This document shows positions 13,215-19,544 of a DNA stretch of 19,544 nt, one piece after another; the first letter of the stretch is position 1, and each line of letters starts with the position of its first letter. The notes beneath the pieces were generated by a model. The model made no database searches. It was not told the origin of the DNA and worked only from the letters and a program-made list of their open reading frames with translations. Made by a program: the position numbers and the translations under genes. The stretch is from the NCBI GenBank assembly GCA_038223055.1, contig JBBRHF010000070.1:1-19544 (forward strand), in the 5' to 3' direction. The stretch is from JBBRHF01 sp038223055 (lineage in GTDB: Bacteria > Actinomycetota > Actinomycetes > JACCUZ01).

Positions 13215-13266
13215 CAGGTCAGGAACCTAACAACGCTCAGGTCAATATTTGGCTGATACAGGTTCA
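13215..13266. repeat. Short direct repeats CAGGTCA/CAGGTTCA near the integrase-hydrolase junction
   Basis: CAGGTCA occurs at 13215-13221 and 13238-13244, and CAGGTTCA at 13259-13266, spaced 23 and 21 bp. They lie in a less GC-rich stretch between the integrase relic and the hydrolase stub, the place where arm or core sites of an attachment region would be expected. No matching second att site was found in the window. Confidence 0.35.
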
Positions 13267-13552
13267 AGGACTGTTACGTGGCGGTCTCGGCTATCGCGGC
13301 CTGATTGTGGCCGACTCGCTGTGGATGAGCCCGGCGCGCGACGCCGGTTCGCCAGCCGAAGTCGCACTCGCGGCACTTCGAGCCGGCAACAGCATGCTCC
13401 TCATGTCGCCGGACGTTCCGAACGCGAGTTCGGCTTTGTTGAGGTCCGTCCGGACCGACCCCGCCGTGCGCCGCCTGGTGCGCGACGCAGTGACCGTGGT
13501 GCTGGCAACCAAGGCCTGGTTGGGCCGGACGCCGGCGCCGTCAACCTGCTGA
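13259..13552 (+). pseudogene. C-terminal fragment of a family 3 glycoside hydrolase (NagZ-like)
   Basis: The frame reads VQGLLRGGLGYRGLIVADSL then WM, ALAALRAGNSMLLM, a Leu-rich stretch and RRLVRDAVTVVLATKAWLG, ending at 13552. This is the end of the GH3 TIM barrel: the Asp in VADSLWM corresponds to the catalytic nucleophile, and the ALRAG-x-x-(M)LL and RL..AV.RVLA.K patterns are typical of beta-N-acetylhexosaminidases that recycle peptidoglycan or act at the cell surface. About 250 N-terminal residues of the barrel are missing, and the frame upstream of 13259 is unrelated. There is no start codon with a ribosome-binding site. It looks like a stub left by insertion or deletion at about 13255. 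Confidence 0.7.
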
Positions 13553-13616
13553 CGAGAGGCCAGGTCCGCTCGCGGGAGTAACATGGGAGTTACTCGGGGG
13601 AGCCGCGACAGCGGCC

Positions 13617-14522
13617 GTGACCGCAACGCAGTTTCTGGTGGAAGGCCTTCTTGTGGGCACCCTAATCAGCGTCCTCGCCGCCGTTGTGGTGGTGGTGTTC
13701 GTCGCCTTTTCCTTGGCGGTGCGCATCGTCAAGCAGTACGAGCTGGGGGTGCTCTTCCGGCTCGGCCGGGTGATTGGCCTTCGCCAGCCGGGATTCCAGC
13801 TGATCATCCCGTTCGTCGACGTACTGCACCGGGTGTCGTTGCGGATCGTGACGATGCCCATCCAGTCTCAGGGAATCATCACCCGCGACAATGTCAGTGT
13901 CGACGTGTCCGCGGTCGCCTACTTCAAGGTTGTCGACGCGGTGAAGTCTGTCGTGGCGATAGAGAACGTGACTGCTGCCATCGACCAGATCGCCCAGACG
14001 ACGCTGCGCAAGGTCGTCGGCCAGCACACTCTCGACGAGACGCTCTCCGAGACCGACCGCATCAACTTGGACATCCGCGAGATCCTCGACGTCACGACGG
14101 TGGCGTGGGGTGTCGAGGTCACCTTGGTGGAGTTGAAGGACATCCAACTGCCGGAGAGCATGAAGCGAGCCATGGCCCGCCAGGCTGAGGCCGAGCGGGA
14201 AAAGCGGGCGAAGATCATCAACGCCGAGGGAGAGTCGCTGGCCGCCGCCGCGTTGGGCGACGCGTCGGACACGATGATGGCTCACCCGCTGGCACTGCAG
14301 CTGCGAAACCTGCAGACCCTGGTGGAGATCGGCGTGGACAAGAACACTACCGTCGTGTTCCCCGCACCCATCATGACCACCATCGCCGAACTCGGCTCCT
14401 TCCTGTCCCGCGAGGCCGAGGCTGCGGTCGCAGCAGTTCCTGGCCCGGGTCATAGCGGTCGAGCCACCCCGGTGACCCCGACCGTGACCGCAGCTGCCTC
14501 AAGCCGTCCACTGGAGGTTTGA
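13617..14522 (+). CDS. Slipin/stomatin-like SPFH (Band 7) membrane protein
   Basis: 301 residues. Residues about 7-32 form one hydrophobic N-terminal membrane anchor, followed by a classic SPFH domain (about 36-200): QYELGVLFRLGR, GFQLIIPFVD, MPIQSQGIITRDNVSVDVSA, VAAIDQIAQTTLRKVVGQ-type segments and DIREILD. A charged coiled-coil segment (AMARQAEAEREKRAKIINAE) and a C-terminal region with LVEIGVDKNTTVVFPAP follow. Slipins oligomerise in the inner membrane, organise microdomains and often work with NfeD-type partners, but no nfeD gene is next to it. GTG 13617 is chosen because the membrane anchor begins right after it; GGGGGAG lies about 14 nt upstream, rather far. The gene is intact, unlike its neighbours on both sides. 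Confidence 0.9.
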   Translation: MTATQFLVEGLLVGTLISVLAAVVVVVFVAFSLAVRIVKQYELGVLFRLGRVIGLRQPGFQLIIPFVDVLHRVSLRIVTMPIQSQGIITRDNVSVDVSAVAYFKVVDAVKSVVAIENVTAAIDQIAQTTLRKVVGQHTLDETLSETDRINLDIREILDVTTVAWGVEVTLVELKDIQLPESMKRAMARQAEAEREKRAKIINAEGESLAAAALGDASDTMMAHPLALQLRNLQTLVEIGVDKNTTVVFPAPIMTTIAELGSFLSREAEAAVAAVPGPGHSGRATPVTPTVTAAASSRPLEV

Positions 14523-14548
14523 GCGATCTCTCTGCGGTAGCGGCTCCA

Positions 14549-14570
14549 CCACGCTTCGGGCTCGGCGTGG
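14549..14570 (+). terminator. Weak hairpin after the slipin gene
   Basis: CCACGC (14549-14554) pairs with GCGTGG (14565-14570) over a 10-nt loop, 27 bp after the stop. There is no T-run and the stem is only 6 bp, so it is a candidate only. Confidence 0.3.
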
Positions 14571-15059
14571 GGTAGGCAGTTGGCGATCGAGCCCGGTCAG
14601 GCGGGTTCAGGGGTTCGGGCAACCGCCCGACGCCGCGAACTGTCCGCCCGGGCCCTCTACACGTCCGAACTTGGGTGTCGGGGGTGCCGGGGTGGGCGGG
14701 TCCTCCTTGTTCCTGCCCCGGGCGTCGCTGGAGTGTTGACCGCCAGGGGGGCTGGGTCGCTGGGCGTGCATCCAGGTGGTCACCGCCGTTCGACGCGCGA
14801 GGCAGCCACGCATCGACTGGAGGCACAGCCCAGCGGCACGGGTCTTCGGCGGCGCCGCAGACTCTGCTCACTGCGGAGGAGGTGGGGGAGCCCATCCGCT
14901 GAGTGCACAACGAGGCGCCTGATGTCCGGACGACCGCGAGGATGTCCTTGGTCCGCCGCCTCTTTCCTGGACTCCTCCCACCGATCCGATTTCACACCGC
15001 GACGGTTGCCGCACACCAGAGGAATAGGTCCTGTCCGCTCAGGCGGTATCGGACTTCAG
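14571..15059. other. Accessory stretch without a recognised gene
   Basis: Frames on both strands are Arg/Gly/Pro-rich and inconsistent with protein families. A short stretch at 14855-14902 (LLTAEEVGEPIR before a stop) resembles the first residues of an excisionase-type HTH but does not continue. Probably eroded DNA between the slipin gene and the GGDEF relic. Confidence 0.35.
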
Positions 15060-15364
15060 GACGGGGTCGGCGCGTTGGATAGGTTGAAGGTGGCGCCTTG
15101 CGCCCGGCTGAGCGCCATCACCACGTCGGGGACCTCTTGCTCACTGCCGTCGCGGTGCGGCTCCAGTCGTACGGCGCCTGGAGCAGGCCCTCGCCGAGCC
15201 GATCCTCGCCGACGGTCACGTGGTGCGCATCCGGGCCAGCATCGGACTGGCCTCCGGTCCCCCCGATGCCGGCGAGTCGCTGGGTGCGTGCCGCCGACGC
15301 CGCCATGTACGTCGCCAAGCACGGCGCCGAACGACCCGGTCCTCCGGCGTGGCGCGCCTCCTGA
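15060..15364 (+). pseudogene. GGDEF-domain relic with the active-site motif deleted
   Basis: Pieces of a diguanylate cyclase domain appear in order across frames: LDRLKV (cf. DLDRFK), HHHVGDLLLTAVAVRLQS (cf. LGH..GD.LL..VA.RL), then in another frame RRLEQALAEPILADGHVVRI and RASIGLASGPPDAGESL, and back in the earlier frame WVRAADAAMYVAKHGAERP (cf. LLRAADAAMY.AK). Between RLQS and the following helix about 30 residues are missing, exactly those that hold the GG(D/E)EF signature. With two frame switches and no active site it cannot make c-di-GMP. No start codon or N-terminal sensor domain remains. Confidence 0.7.
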
Positions 15365-15451
15365 GCGCACCGGCTGCTGCCGAGCCCACGGCTCTGTCGC
15401 AGGGCGCATCTAGCGTCGGCCTCACAGCAACCACCACGTCAGGAGGAACAG

Positions 15452-15928
15452 ATGAATGAGGCCCAGCTCATCGCATGGATCGACCAGGATGACGCGCGCG
15501 TGCGCGCCGACGTGCGTGCCTATGGCGTCCACCTCGTCTACGTCGGAGGCGGGCAATGCTCCGCCCCCGGGTGCCGGTGCCAGCCCGACGACGAGCCCCC
15601 CTTCGGCTACACGGTCGGGTTGTTCGGGCTGGGCCATCCCGAGCTGCTCATCGTGGGAGCGGACACGAAGACGACCAGCCTAGTCCTGAACGAGCTCTTC
15701 GACCGGATTCGCGCGGGCGCCGATCTGCTCCCGGGCGAGCTGGTGACCATCCCGGGGTGGCCGCACCGCATCGTCGTCACACAGATTCGCAACGGCGCGG
15801 ACTTCGTTCTCGAGGCCAACCGGTTCTACCAGCGACCGGACGAGGCGTCGGTGCCCGTCTACGAGCTGTTGTTCGACGACGGGGACGCTCGGTTGCCCGG
15901 GACGCCCGGTGGCGACGCCGTCGGCTGA
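15452..15928 (+). CDS. DUF4262 domain protein
   Basis: 158 residues, cytoplasmic, function unknown. The DUF4262 pattern is clear: FGYTVGLFGLGHPELLIVGAD (about 51-71), a helix with LNELFDRIRAGADLLPGELV, and a C-terminal VPVYELLFDDGDARLPGTPG corresponding to the family's ...(L)(Q)...D..G..P. A Cys-rich insert (GQCSAPGCRCQPDD, about 34-47) could bind a metal and is typical of a subset. ATG 15452 is preceded by AGGAGG at 15440-15445, an excellent Shine-Dalgarno with 6-nt spacing. The gene stands alone and converges on the split-barrel protein gene 55 bp downstream. Confidence 0.85.
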   Translation: MNEAQLIAWIDQDDARVRADVRAYGVHLVYVGGGQCSAPGCRCQPDDEPPFGYTVGLFGLGHPELLIVGADTKTTSLVLNELFDRIRAGADLLPGELVTIPGWPHRIVVTQIRNGADFVLEANRFYQRPDEASVPVYELLFDDGDARLPGTPGGDAVG

Positions 15929-15963
15929 TGGTGCCGAGATCGTGCCGCGAGGTGAACGTCGGC

Positions 15964-15985
15964 AGCAGGGCTGAATCTTCCTGCT
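15964..15985. terminator. Possible bidirectional hairpin between convergent genes
   Basis: AGCAGG (15964-15969) pairs with CCTGCT (15980-15985) over a 10-nt loop, between the DUF4262 stop and the convergent split-barrel gene's stop. The stem is short, so confidence is low. Confidence 0.3.
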
Positions 15986-16508
15986 ATGGATGATCGGGCC
16001 GCATGATCTCCCGCCCGGAGATGTCCTCGGCGAGGATCTTGACCCACACAGTGTCCATGTCCTTGTCGGGCGCGGCCCAGGAGTCCAGACCGAGGCCCTC
16101 CAGCCGGGCCGTGTCGCCGTCATCATCGATGATTGCCGCTGCGCCCTGGGCCACGACGCTCCACCCGGTCCGCCGATCCTCGTCGATGCCGTCCACCTCG
16201 AAGGCGACCGGGGCGCCTAGCTCCGCGCTGAGCAACTTCGAGCCCCAAGTAGTGCGGAACACGATGTCGGTGTCGTCCAGTCCGTGGTTCACCGGCAGCA
16301 CGACTGGGCAGCCGTCGTAGACAAACGCAAGCCGACCGATCGGGGCTGCCCGCAACCGGTCGAGGCATTCCTGAGGGCGCAGGACACGGAGCCCACGATG
16401 ATCCCAGGGCCCACGGCGGCGGACATCGGCCTCCGCCTGCGTGGGACTGTCGACCAGTCGCCGGCCCAGCAGTGCCGGGGTGGAATGGCAGGGAACGCTG
16501 ATCGTCAT
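15984..16508 (-). CDS. FMN-binding split-barrel protein (pyridoxamine 5'-phosphate oxidase-like)
   Basis: 174 residues. The split-barrel core is visible from about residue 38: LRVLRPQECLDRLRAAPIGR, LAFVYDGCPVVLPVNHGLDD, IVFRTTWGSKLLSAELGAPV, AFEVDGIDEDRRTGWSVVAQ and a late VWVKILAEDISGREI. This is the Pyridox_ox_2-type family, common and multiplied in actinomycetes, binding FMN, F420 or haem; the substrate is unknown and it is unlikely to be the genuine PdxH. ATG 16508 is preceded by AAGGAG with 8-nt spacing, so the 35-residue N-terminal extension is probably real. It is 110 bp downstream of the SDR gene on the same strand and might share its transcript. Confidence 0.85.
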   Translation of the reverse strand: MTISVPCHSTPALLGRRLVDSPTQAEADVRRRGPWDHRGLRVLRPQECLDRLRAAPIGRLAFVYDGCPVVLPVNHGLDDTDIVFRTTWGSKLLSAELGAPVAFEVDGIDEDRRTGWSVVAQGAAAIIDDDGDTARLEGLGLDSWAAPDKDMDTVWVKILAEDISGREIMRPDHP

Positions 16509-16618
16509 CAGTCACTCCTTCCAGTGAGGTGTTGCGCCTAGCACAGCCTGCACATTGTGGCCGGCAAGCGGCAGGGTCCAACGTCCCGAAAAGCTCCGCC
16601 AGGGTGACTAGAGACGGG

Positions 16619-17611
16619 TCAGAGTGTTTCGGCCAGCGCAGCCAGGGTCTCGCGACTGGTGTGCTGTGGGCGCCAGCCCAGCCTCTCCTTGGCGCGACGG
16701 GTGTCCATGACGACCGACGTGCGGCCGACGTGCACCCACTCCGCCGCGGCGGGCAGCATCGGCAGCCTCGCGACCACCGCGGACGTTGCGGCGGCCATCG
16801 CGCGCGGCACCCGGATCGCTCGGGTTCCGGTCGCGTTGGCCACCTCCCGCAGCGAAACCTCGCCGTCGCCGGCCAGGTTGTAGGCGCCAGGCTCCCCCGC
16901 TCCCACCGCCGCCAACGCAATGGCCGTCGCGACGTCGTCGTGGTGAACGAGTTGGATCGCCACACCGGGATCGGGCATCAGCGGCAGCAGTCCCTGGATC
17001 AGGCCGGACGCTCCTCGCAGGACGCCCGGAAGGTGTTCGTTGATCTGCCGCCACGGCATCGAGTCTGCCAGCACGGTAGCTTTCGGCCCGGCCACGATGC
17101 ACGGGCGCAGGACATAGACCTCGACATCTGAACCGGACGTTGCCTCCCGCAGCAGGGCCTCACACTCGGCCTTCTGCGCGGAGTAGTAGTGCTCCTTCGA
17201 CCCCCGGGTGGGGACGTCCTCGGTCAACGGGACCGGGTTGTCCGCGTGATAGCCGTAGGCCGCGACCGAGGAGGTGTAGACCAGCCGACGCGGACGACGC
17301 GCGGCGACGGTCGCATCGAACACGATCCCGGTGCCGGAGAGGTTGACCCGGCGGCTCTCCTGGCGAGAACCCTTGATGAGGTAGGCAAGGTGAATGACGA
17401 CGTCGGCGTCGCTGACCAGAGCGTCGACCGCGACCCGGTCCAGCACATCGCCCTGGCGGTATTCGGTTTTCGTCCAGCCTCGCGCGAGCGCGTCGAACGG
17501 TCGGCGCGCCATCCCCAAGATGCGCCCGACGGACGGCTCACGCTCGAGCGCCTCGACCGTGGAGATCCCGATCTCCCCGGTCGGGCCCGTCACAGCCACG
17601 GTGATCGGCAC
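16619..17611 (-). CDS. NAD-dependent epimerase/dehydratase (extended SDR)
   Basis: 330 residues from GTG 17611. The Rossmann motif TGPTGEIG is at 8-15, an acidic patch YRQGDVLD at 51-58, the strand DADVVIHLAYL at 68-78, the catalytic Ser in VYTSSVAAYG (111-120) and Tyr143/Lys147 in HYYSAQK. The substrate-side features are LRPCIVAGP and IQLVHHDDVATAI, followed by GAYNLAGDGEVSLREVA. This layout is that of the NAD(P)H-binding epimerase family; sugar-nucleotide or other substrates cannot be told apart by eye. The longer frame (to 17689) runs through the 17-bp repeats and is rejected. GTG 17611 has GGAGG five nucleotides upstream, supplied by the last repeat copy, and begins right before the first beta strand. 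Confidence 0.88.
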   Translation of the reverse strand: MPITVAVTGPTGEIGISTVEALEREPSVGRILGMARRPFDALARGWTKTEYRQGDVLDRVAVDALVSDADVVIHLAYLIKGSRQESRRVNLSGTGIVFDATVAARRPRRLVYTSSVAAYGYHADNPVPLTEDVPTRGSKEHYYSAQKAECEALLREATSGSDVEVYVLRPCIVAGPKATVLADSMPWRQINEHLPGVLRGASGLIQGLLPLMPDPGVAIQLVHHDDVATAIALAAVGAGEPGAYNLAGDGEVSLREVANATGTRAIRVPRAMAAATSAVVARLPMLPAAAEWVHVGRTSVVMDTRRAKERLGWRPQHTSRETLAALAETL

Positions 17612-17614
17612 AAC

Positions 17615-17682
17615 GACCTCCCACACAGAAGGACCTCCCACACAGAAGGACCTCCAACACACTAGGACCTCCAACACACGAG
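17615..17682 (-). repeat. Four 17-bp tandem repeats carrying Shine-Dalgarno motifs upstream of the SDR gene
   Basis: Units at 17615-17631, 17632-17648, 17649-17665 and 17666-17682. The two copies next to the gene are identical (GACCTCCCACACAGAAG on the plus strand), and the outer two differ by two bases from each other. On the gene strand every copy holds G(G/T)GAGGTC, and the copy nearest the gene provides the GGAGG used by GTG 17611. Confidence 0.9.
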
Positions 17683-17778
17683 GACCCACGCATCCGGTGC
17701 GCCGACGGGGCTACCAGCTTCAGGCCGGGCTCAGGGGTCGGGCTCACGAGGCGCAGGCGCTCACAAACCCGATAGCGC

Positions 17779-18135
17779 TCAGGGACTCGGGCTTCCCGGC
17801 GACGTTCCGCCCGGCGTGGAGGGCGGCGGCTCCGAGGTCGTGGGCGGCCGGTCCGGCGAGGACGGAGAGGACGGAGAGAACGACGTCGTCGGCGTCTTGC
17901 TGGCCTTCGGTGTGTTCGGGGTGGGCGAAGGTGTGCGACGAGGCGTCGGCGTCGAGGTCCGGGCTGGGCGAGACGTGGCATCCTGCGTCGGGGACGCCAC
18001 CGGGGCAGGCGCGGCCGGCACTGGAGGCGGCGGACGGACCAGAAGATAAAGCGTCAGTACGCCGATGAAGAAGGCGCCGAGAGCCCAGGTGGACACGCGC
18101 AGTCGCCGCCGGCGCGTCTCTGCGTGGTCGGTCAT
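17779..18135 (-). CDS. Single-pass membrane protein with a Pro/Ser/Thr-rich tail
   Basis: 118 residues. A basic N-terminus (ETRRRRLR) is followed by one transmembrane segment at about residues 15-33 (STWALGAFFIGVLTLYLLV), and then about 85 residues made almost only of Pro, Ser, Thr, Ala and Arg with no globular pattern. By the positive-inside rule the tail should lie outside the membrane, perhaps spanning the cell wall and O-glycosylated. The ATG overlaps the TGA of the upstream MscS gene (ATGA, 18132-18135), so it is translationally coupled to the channel and may act with it. No known family is recognised. Confidence 0.8.
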   Translation of the reverse strand: MTDHAETRRRRLRVSTWALGAFFIGVLTLYLLVRPPPPVPAAPAPVASPTQDATSRPARTSTPTPRRTPSPTPNTPKASKTPTTSFSPSSPSSPDRPPTTSEPPPSTPGGTSPGSPSP

Positions 18136-19016
18136 GACTGGCCGCTCGGCGGCTCGGTGTCCAGCATGGCGGCGACGGCGATCCCTTCGATGCGCAAGGC
18201 ATCGGCGATCCGCGACCTCAGCTCGCGACCCACGTCGAACTGCTTGCCCGGCAGGGTCCGCGCGACGACCCGGATGTTGAGCTGGTCGACCTCGATGCTC
18301 TCGACACCCATGACGGAAGGCGAGTCCAGCAACAGCGGACGGAGATTGTCGTCCGCGTAGGCAGCGGCACCCATTTCCTGCAGGATTGCCGTCACCCTGC
18401 CCACGTCGGCAGTTGCCGGCACAGGTACGTCCAGGACAGCGCGGGCCCAGTCGCGGGACAGGTTCGTGGCCTGCACGATCTGGCCGTTGGGCGTGATAAC
18501 CACTTCGCCGTTGATCGTCCGCAACTGGGTGACGCGCAACGTGACGTCCTCGACCGTTCCTTGGACGGGCGCACCTGTGCCCACGAGCGTAAGGCGGACG
18601 ACGTCCCCGAAGCCGTACTGGCGTTCGGTGATGACGAAGAACCCCGCCAGGATGTCCTGGACCATCCGCTGCGCGCCGAAGCCCAGTGCCACACCGGCCA
18701 CGGTCGCGGGGGCGGCGAGCCCGCTGATCGGCACACCCATGCGGTCCACGATCATCACGCCGGCGACGCAGTAGATCAGCACCAGAACCGTCCAGGTCAC
18801 GACCTGGGTCAGGGCATGCCGGTGCTTGGCCGCCTCCGAACGCACCAGCGCGTCGGACTCCTTGACTTTGTCATCGATCCGGGTGGTGATCCGGCCCCCG
18901 AGCCAGCTCACGAACCGGGTCAGCAGCAAGGCACCGCCGACCAGCAGCAGGATCTCCAAGCCGCTGCTGCGCGCCCACAGGGTGACGTCGGTCAGCGGTC
19001 GGACAGCACTCAGCAC
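18132..19016 (-). CDS. MscS-family small-conductance mechanosensitive channel
   Basis: About 294 residues from GTG 19016; an alternative start at 19103 adds 29 residues of unlikely composition. Membrane segments are ILLLVGGALLLTRFVSWL (TM1), VVTWTVLVLIYCVAGVMI (TM2) and the pore helix ISGLAAPATVAGVALGFGAQ with the family's Ala/Gly pattern, followed by RMVQDILAGFFVITERQYGF-GDVV, the signature entering the beta domain. The middle domain has VEDVTLRVTQLRTINGEVVI and TPNGQI, and a C-terminal alpha/beta domain follows. It should relieve osmotic downshock by opening at high membrane tension. No strong Shine-Dalgarno is visible at either start. It is coupled to the downstream Pro-rich membrane protein and divergent from the DUF3099-like gene (171 bp between starts). 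Confidence 0.9.
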   Translation of the reverse strand: MLSAVRPLTDVTLWARSSGLEILLLVGGALLLTRFVSWLGGRITTRIDDKVKESDALVRSEAAKHRHALTQVVTWTVLVLIYCVAGVMIVDRMGVPISGLAAPATVAGVALGFGAQRMVQDILAGFFVITERQYGFGDVVRLTLVGTGAPVQGTVEDVTLRVTQLRTINGEVVITPNGQIVQATNLSRDWARAVLDVPVPATADVGRVTAILQEMGAAAYADDNLRPLLLDSPSVMGVESIEVDQLNIRVVARTLPGKQFDVGRELRSRIADALRIEGIAVAAMLDTEPPSGQS

Positions 19017-19187
19017 GCACCCATCGTGCTCGACGCCCTTCGGAGACGGTTCACCGGTGCTTGGGCGTTCGATGGGGACGACCCAAAGATGCCCGCCAGC
19101 CACAAGCCGGCAGGTAGGTCCGCTCCGTCACAGCCGAGGAACCCCGTACCCGGCTGCGCACAGATGGTCGAGGTGCACACTGATCCT

Positions 19188-19430
19188 ATGGTCCGGCGAA
19201 GACATCGAAGCGTCACCTACGACATCGTGACCCCTACCGATAGGGAACGGCTCGAACACGAGATCTCCGTCCGGCGCAAGCGCTACTTTGCGATCATGAT
19301 CCCCTGTCTCGCGCTGGTCGCCTTCGGCTTCTTCGTCCCCGCTCCCCCGCCAGCGCGCGTTGTGGCGTTGGTGTGTGCCGCGGTCCTGCCACCCTTCGCC
19401 GCAATCGTCGGCAACGCGAGAATCAGATGA
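19188..19430 (+). CDS. Small two-helix membrane protein (DUF3099-like)
   Basis: 80 residues from ATG 19188. The N-terminal 40 residues are charged and soluble (VRRRHRSVTYDIVTP, RLEHEISVRRKR), followed by two hydrophobic helices YFAIMIPCLALVAFGFFV and ARVVALVCAAVLPPFAAIVG with a short proline turn between them, ending NARIR. The RRKRYF start of the helix and the PP(F/I)AA end resemble DUF3099 proteins of actinomycetes, whose function is unknown. The Shine-Dalgarno is poor (GAGG about 13 nt upstream); a longer in-frame reading upstream is the antisense of the MscS gene and was rejected. It is followed after 27 bp by another gene on the same strand. Confidence 0.7.
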   Translation: MVRRRHRSVTYDIVTPTDRERLEHEISVRRKRYFAIMIPCLALVAFGFFVPAPPPARVVALVCAAVLPPFAAIVGNARIR

Positions 19431-19457
19431 CAACCTACGAACTGGAGGGATTCGACC

Positions 19458-19544
19458 ATGGCAGTCGACCATCACCACGCGGTTCAGTCAGCGGCGGACT
19501 ACGCGAAGCAGGCGGCCTCGGTCGCGGAGAGCCTCGAGCCTGGC
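19458..19544 (+). CDS. Start of an unidentified gene, 3' end outside window
   Basis: ATG 19458 follows GGAGGGA at 19444-19450 with good spacing. The first 29 codons read MAVDHHHAVQSAADYAKQAA then SVAESLEPG, an amphipathic, Ala-rich start with a His cluster and no signal peptide. The piece is too short to assign. It is likely co-transcribed with the small membrane protein gene 27 bp upstream. Confidence 0.6.
   Translation, partial: MAVDHHHAVQSAADYAKQAASVAESLEPG

Noticed and set aside
13662..14453. 263-residue minus-strand ORF opposite the slipin gene
   Set aside because: Composition of a shadow (His/Asp/Arg/Leu-rich), while the plus strand is a clear SPFH protein.
14855..14902. Possible excisionase start (LLTAEEVGEPIR)
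   Set aside because: Only about 12 residues match an HTH opening, followed at once by a stop; no continuation in any frame.
17612..17689. Longer N-terminus for the epimerase-type SDR
   Set aside because: The extra 26 codons are translation of the 17-bp tandem repeats; GTG 17611 has its own GGAGG and immediately precedes the first beta strand.

Overview
The window is high-GC DNA with GTG and TTG starts and strong third-position G/C bias. Its gene families (class I-type PHA synthase, DUF4262, DUF3099-like membrane protein, MobF relaxase, IS110) point to an actinomycete, perhaps close to Nocardioides, Geodermatophilaceae or related soil lineages. The genus is inference only.

Left block (1-5331), intact metabolic genes: the 3' part of a PHA synthase gene (phaC), a terminator hairpin, a repeat-rich and CTAG-rich intergenic region, an XRE-family regulator overlapping by 8 bp a hydroxyacyl-CoA-type short-chain dehydrogenase, and a convergent gene for a ketosynthase III with an unusual N-terminal extension of about 285 residues. 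Together these look like a polyester or acyl-CoA storage locus: the ketosynthase could make a beta-ketoacyl thioester, the dehydrogenase could interconvert 3-keto- and 3-hydroxyacyl-CoA, PhaC polymerises hydroxyacyl-CoA, and the XRE protein may regulate.

Middle block (about 5600-15400), an accessory graveyard: a truncated zinc-ribbon gene abuts a MobF relaxase/helicase gene with at least five frameshifts and an invading G-rich repeat. Then come two unrecognised ORF remnants, an apparently intact toxin-antitoxin-like pair, a decayed conserved hypothetical gene, a pyrimidine-rich stretch, an IS110 transposase relic with a possible bridge-RNA region, a truncated AbiEii-type nucleotidyltransferase with its partner, a tyrosine integrase without its catalytic domain, and the C-terminal stub of a family 3 glycoside hydrolase. 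An intact slipin/stomatin gene (13617-14522) sits inside this block, followed by a GGDEF-domain relic that has lost the GGDEF motif. The block reads as repeated insertion and deletion at one hot spot. The toxin-antitoxin pair and the slipin gene are the only genes there that look functional.

Right block (15452-19544), intact genes: a DUF4262 protein and, on the minus strand, a chain of MscS-type channel, ATGA-coupled Pro/Ser/Thr-rich single-pass membrane protein, extended SDR (epimerase type) preceded by four 17-bp repeats that each carry a Shine-Dalgarno motif, and an FMN-binding split-barrel protein. A small DUF3099-like membrane protein and the start of an unidentified gene close the window. 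Slipin, MscS and DUF3099-like genes give this side an envelope flavour.

No tRNA, rRNA or CRISPR array was seen. Calls rest on reading motifs and recalled family patterns; no database search was run.
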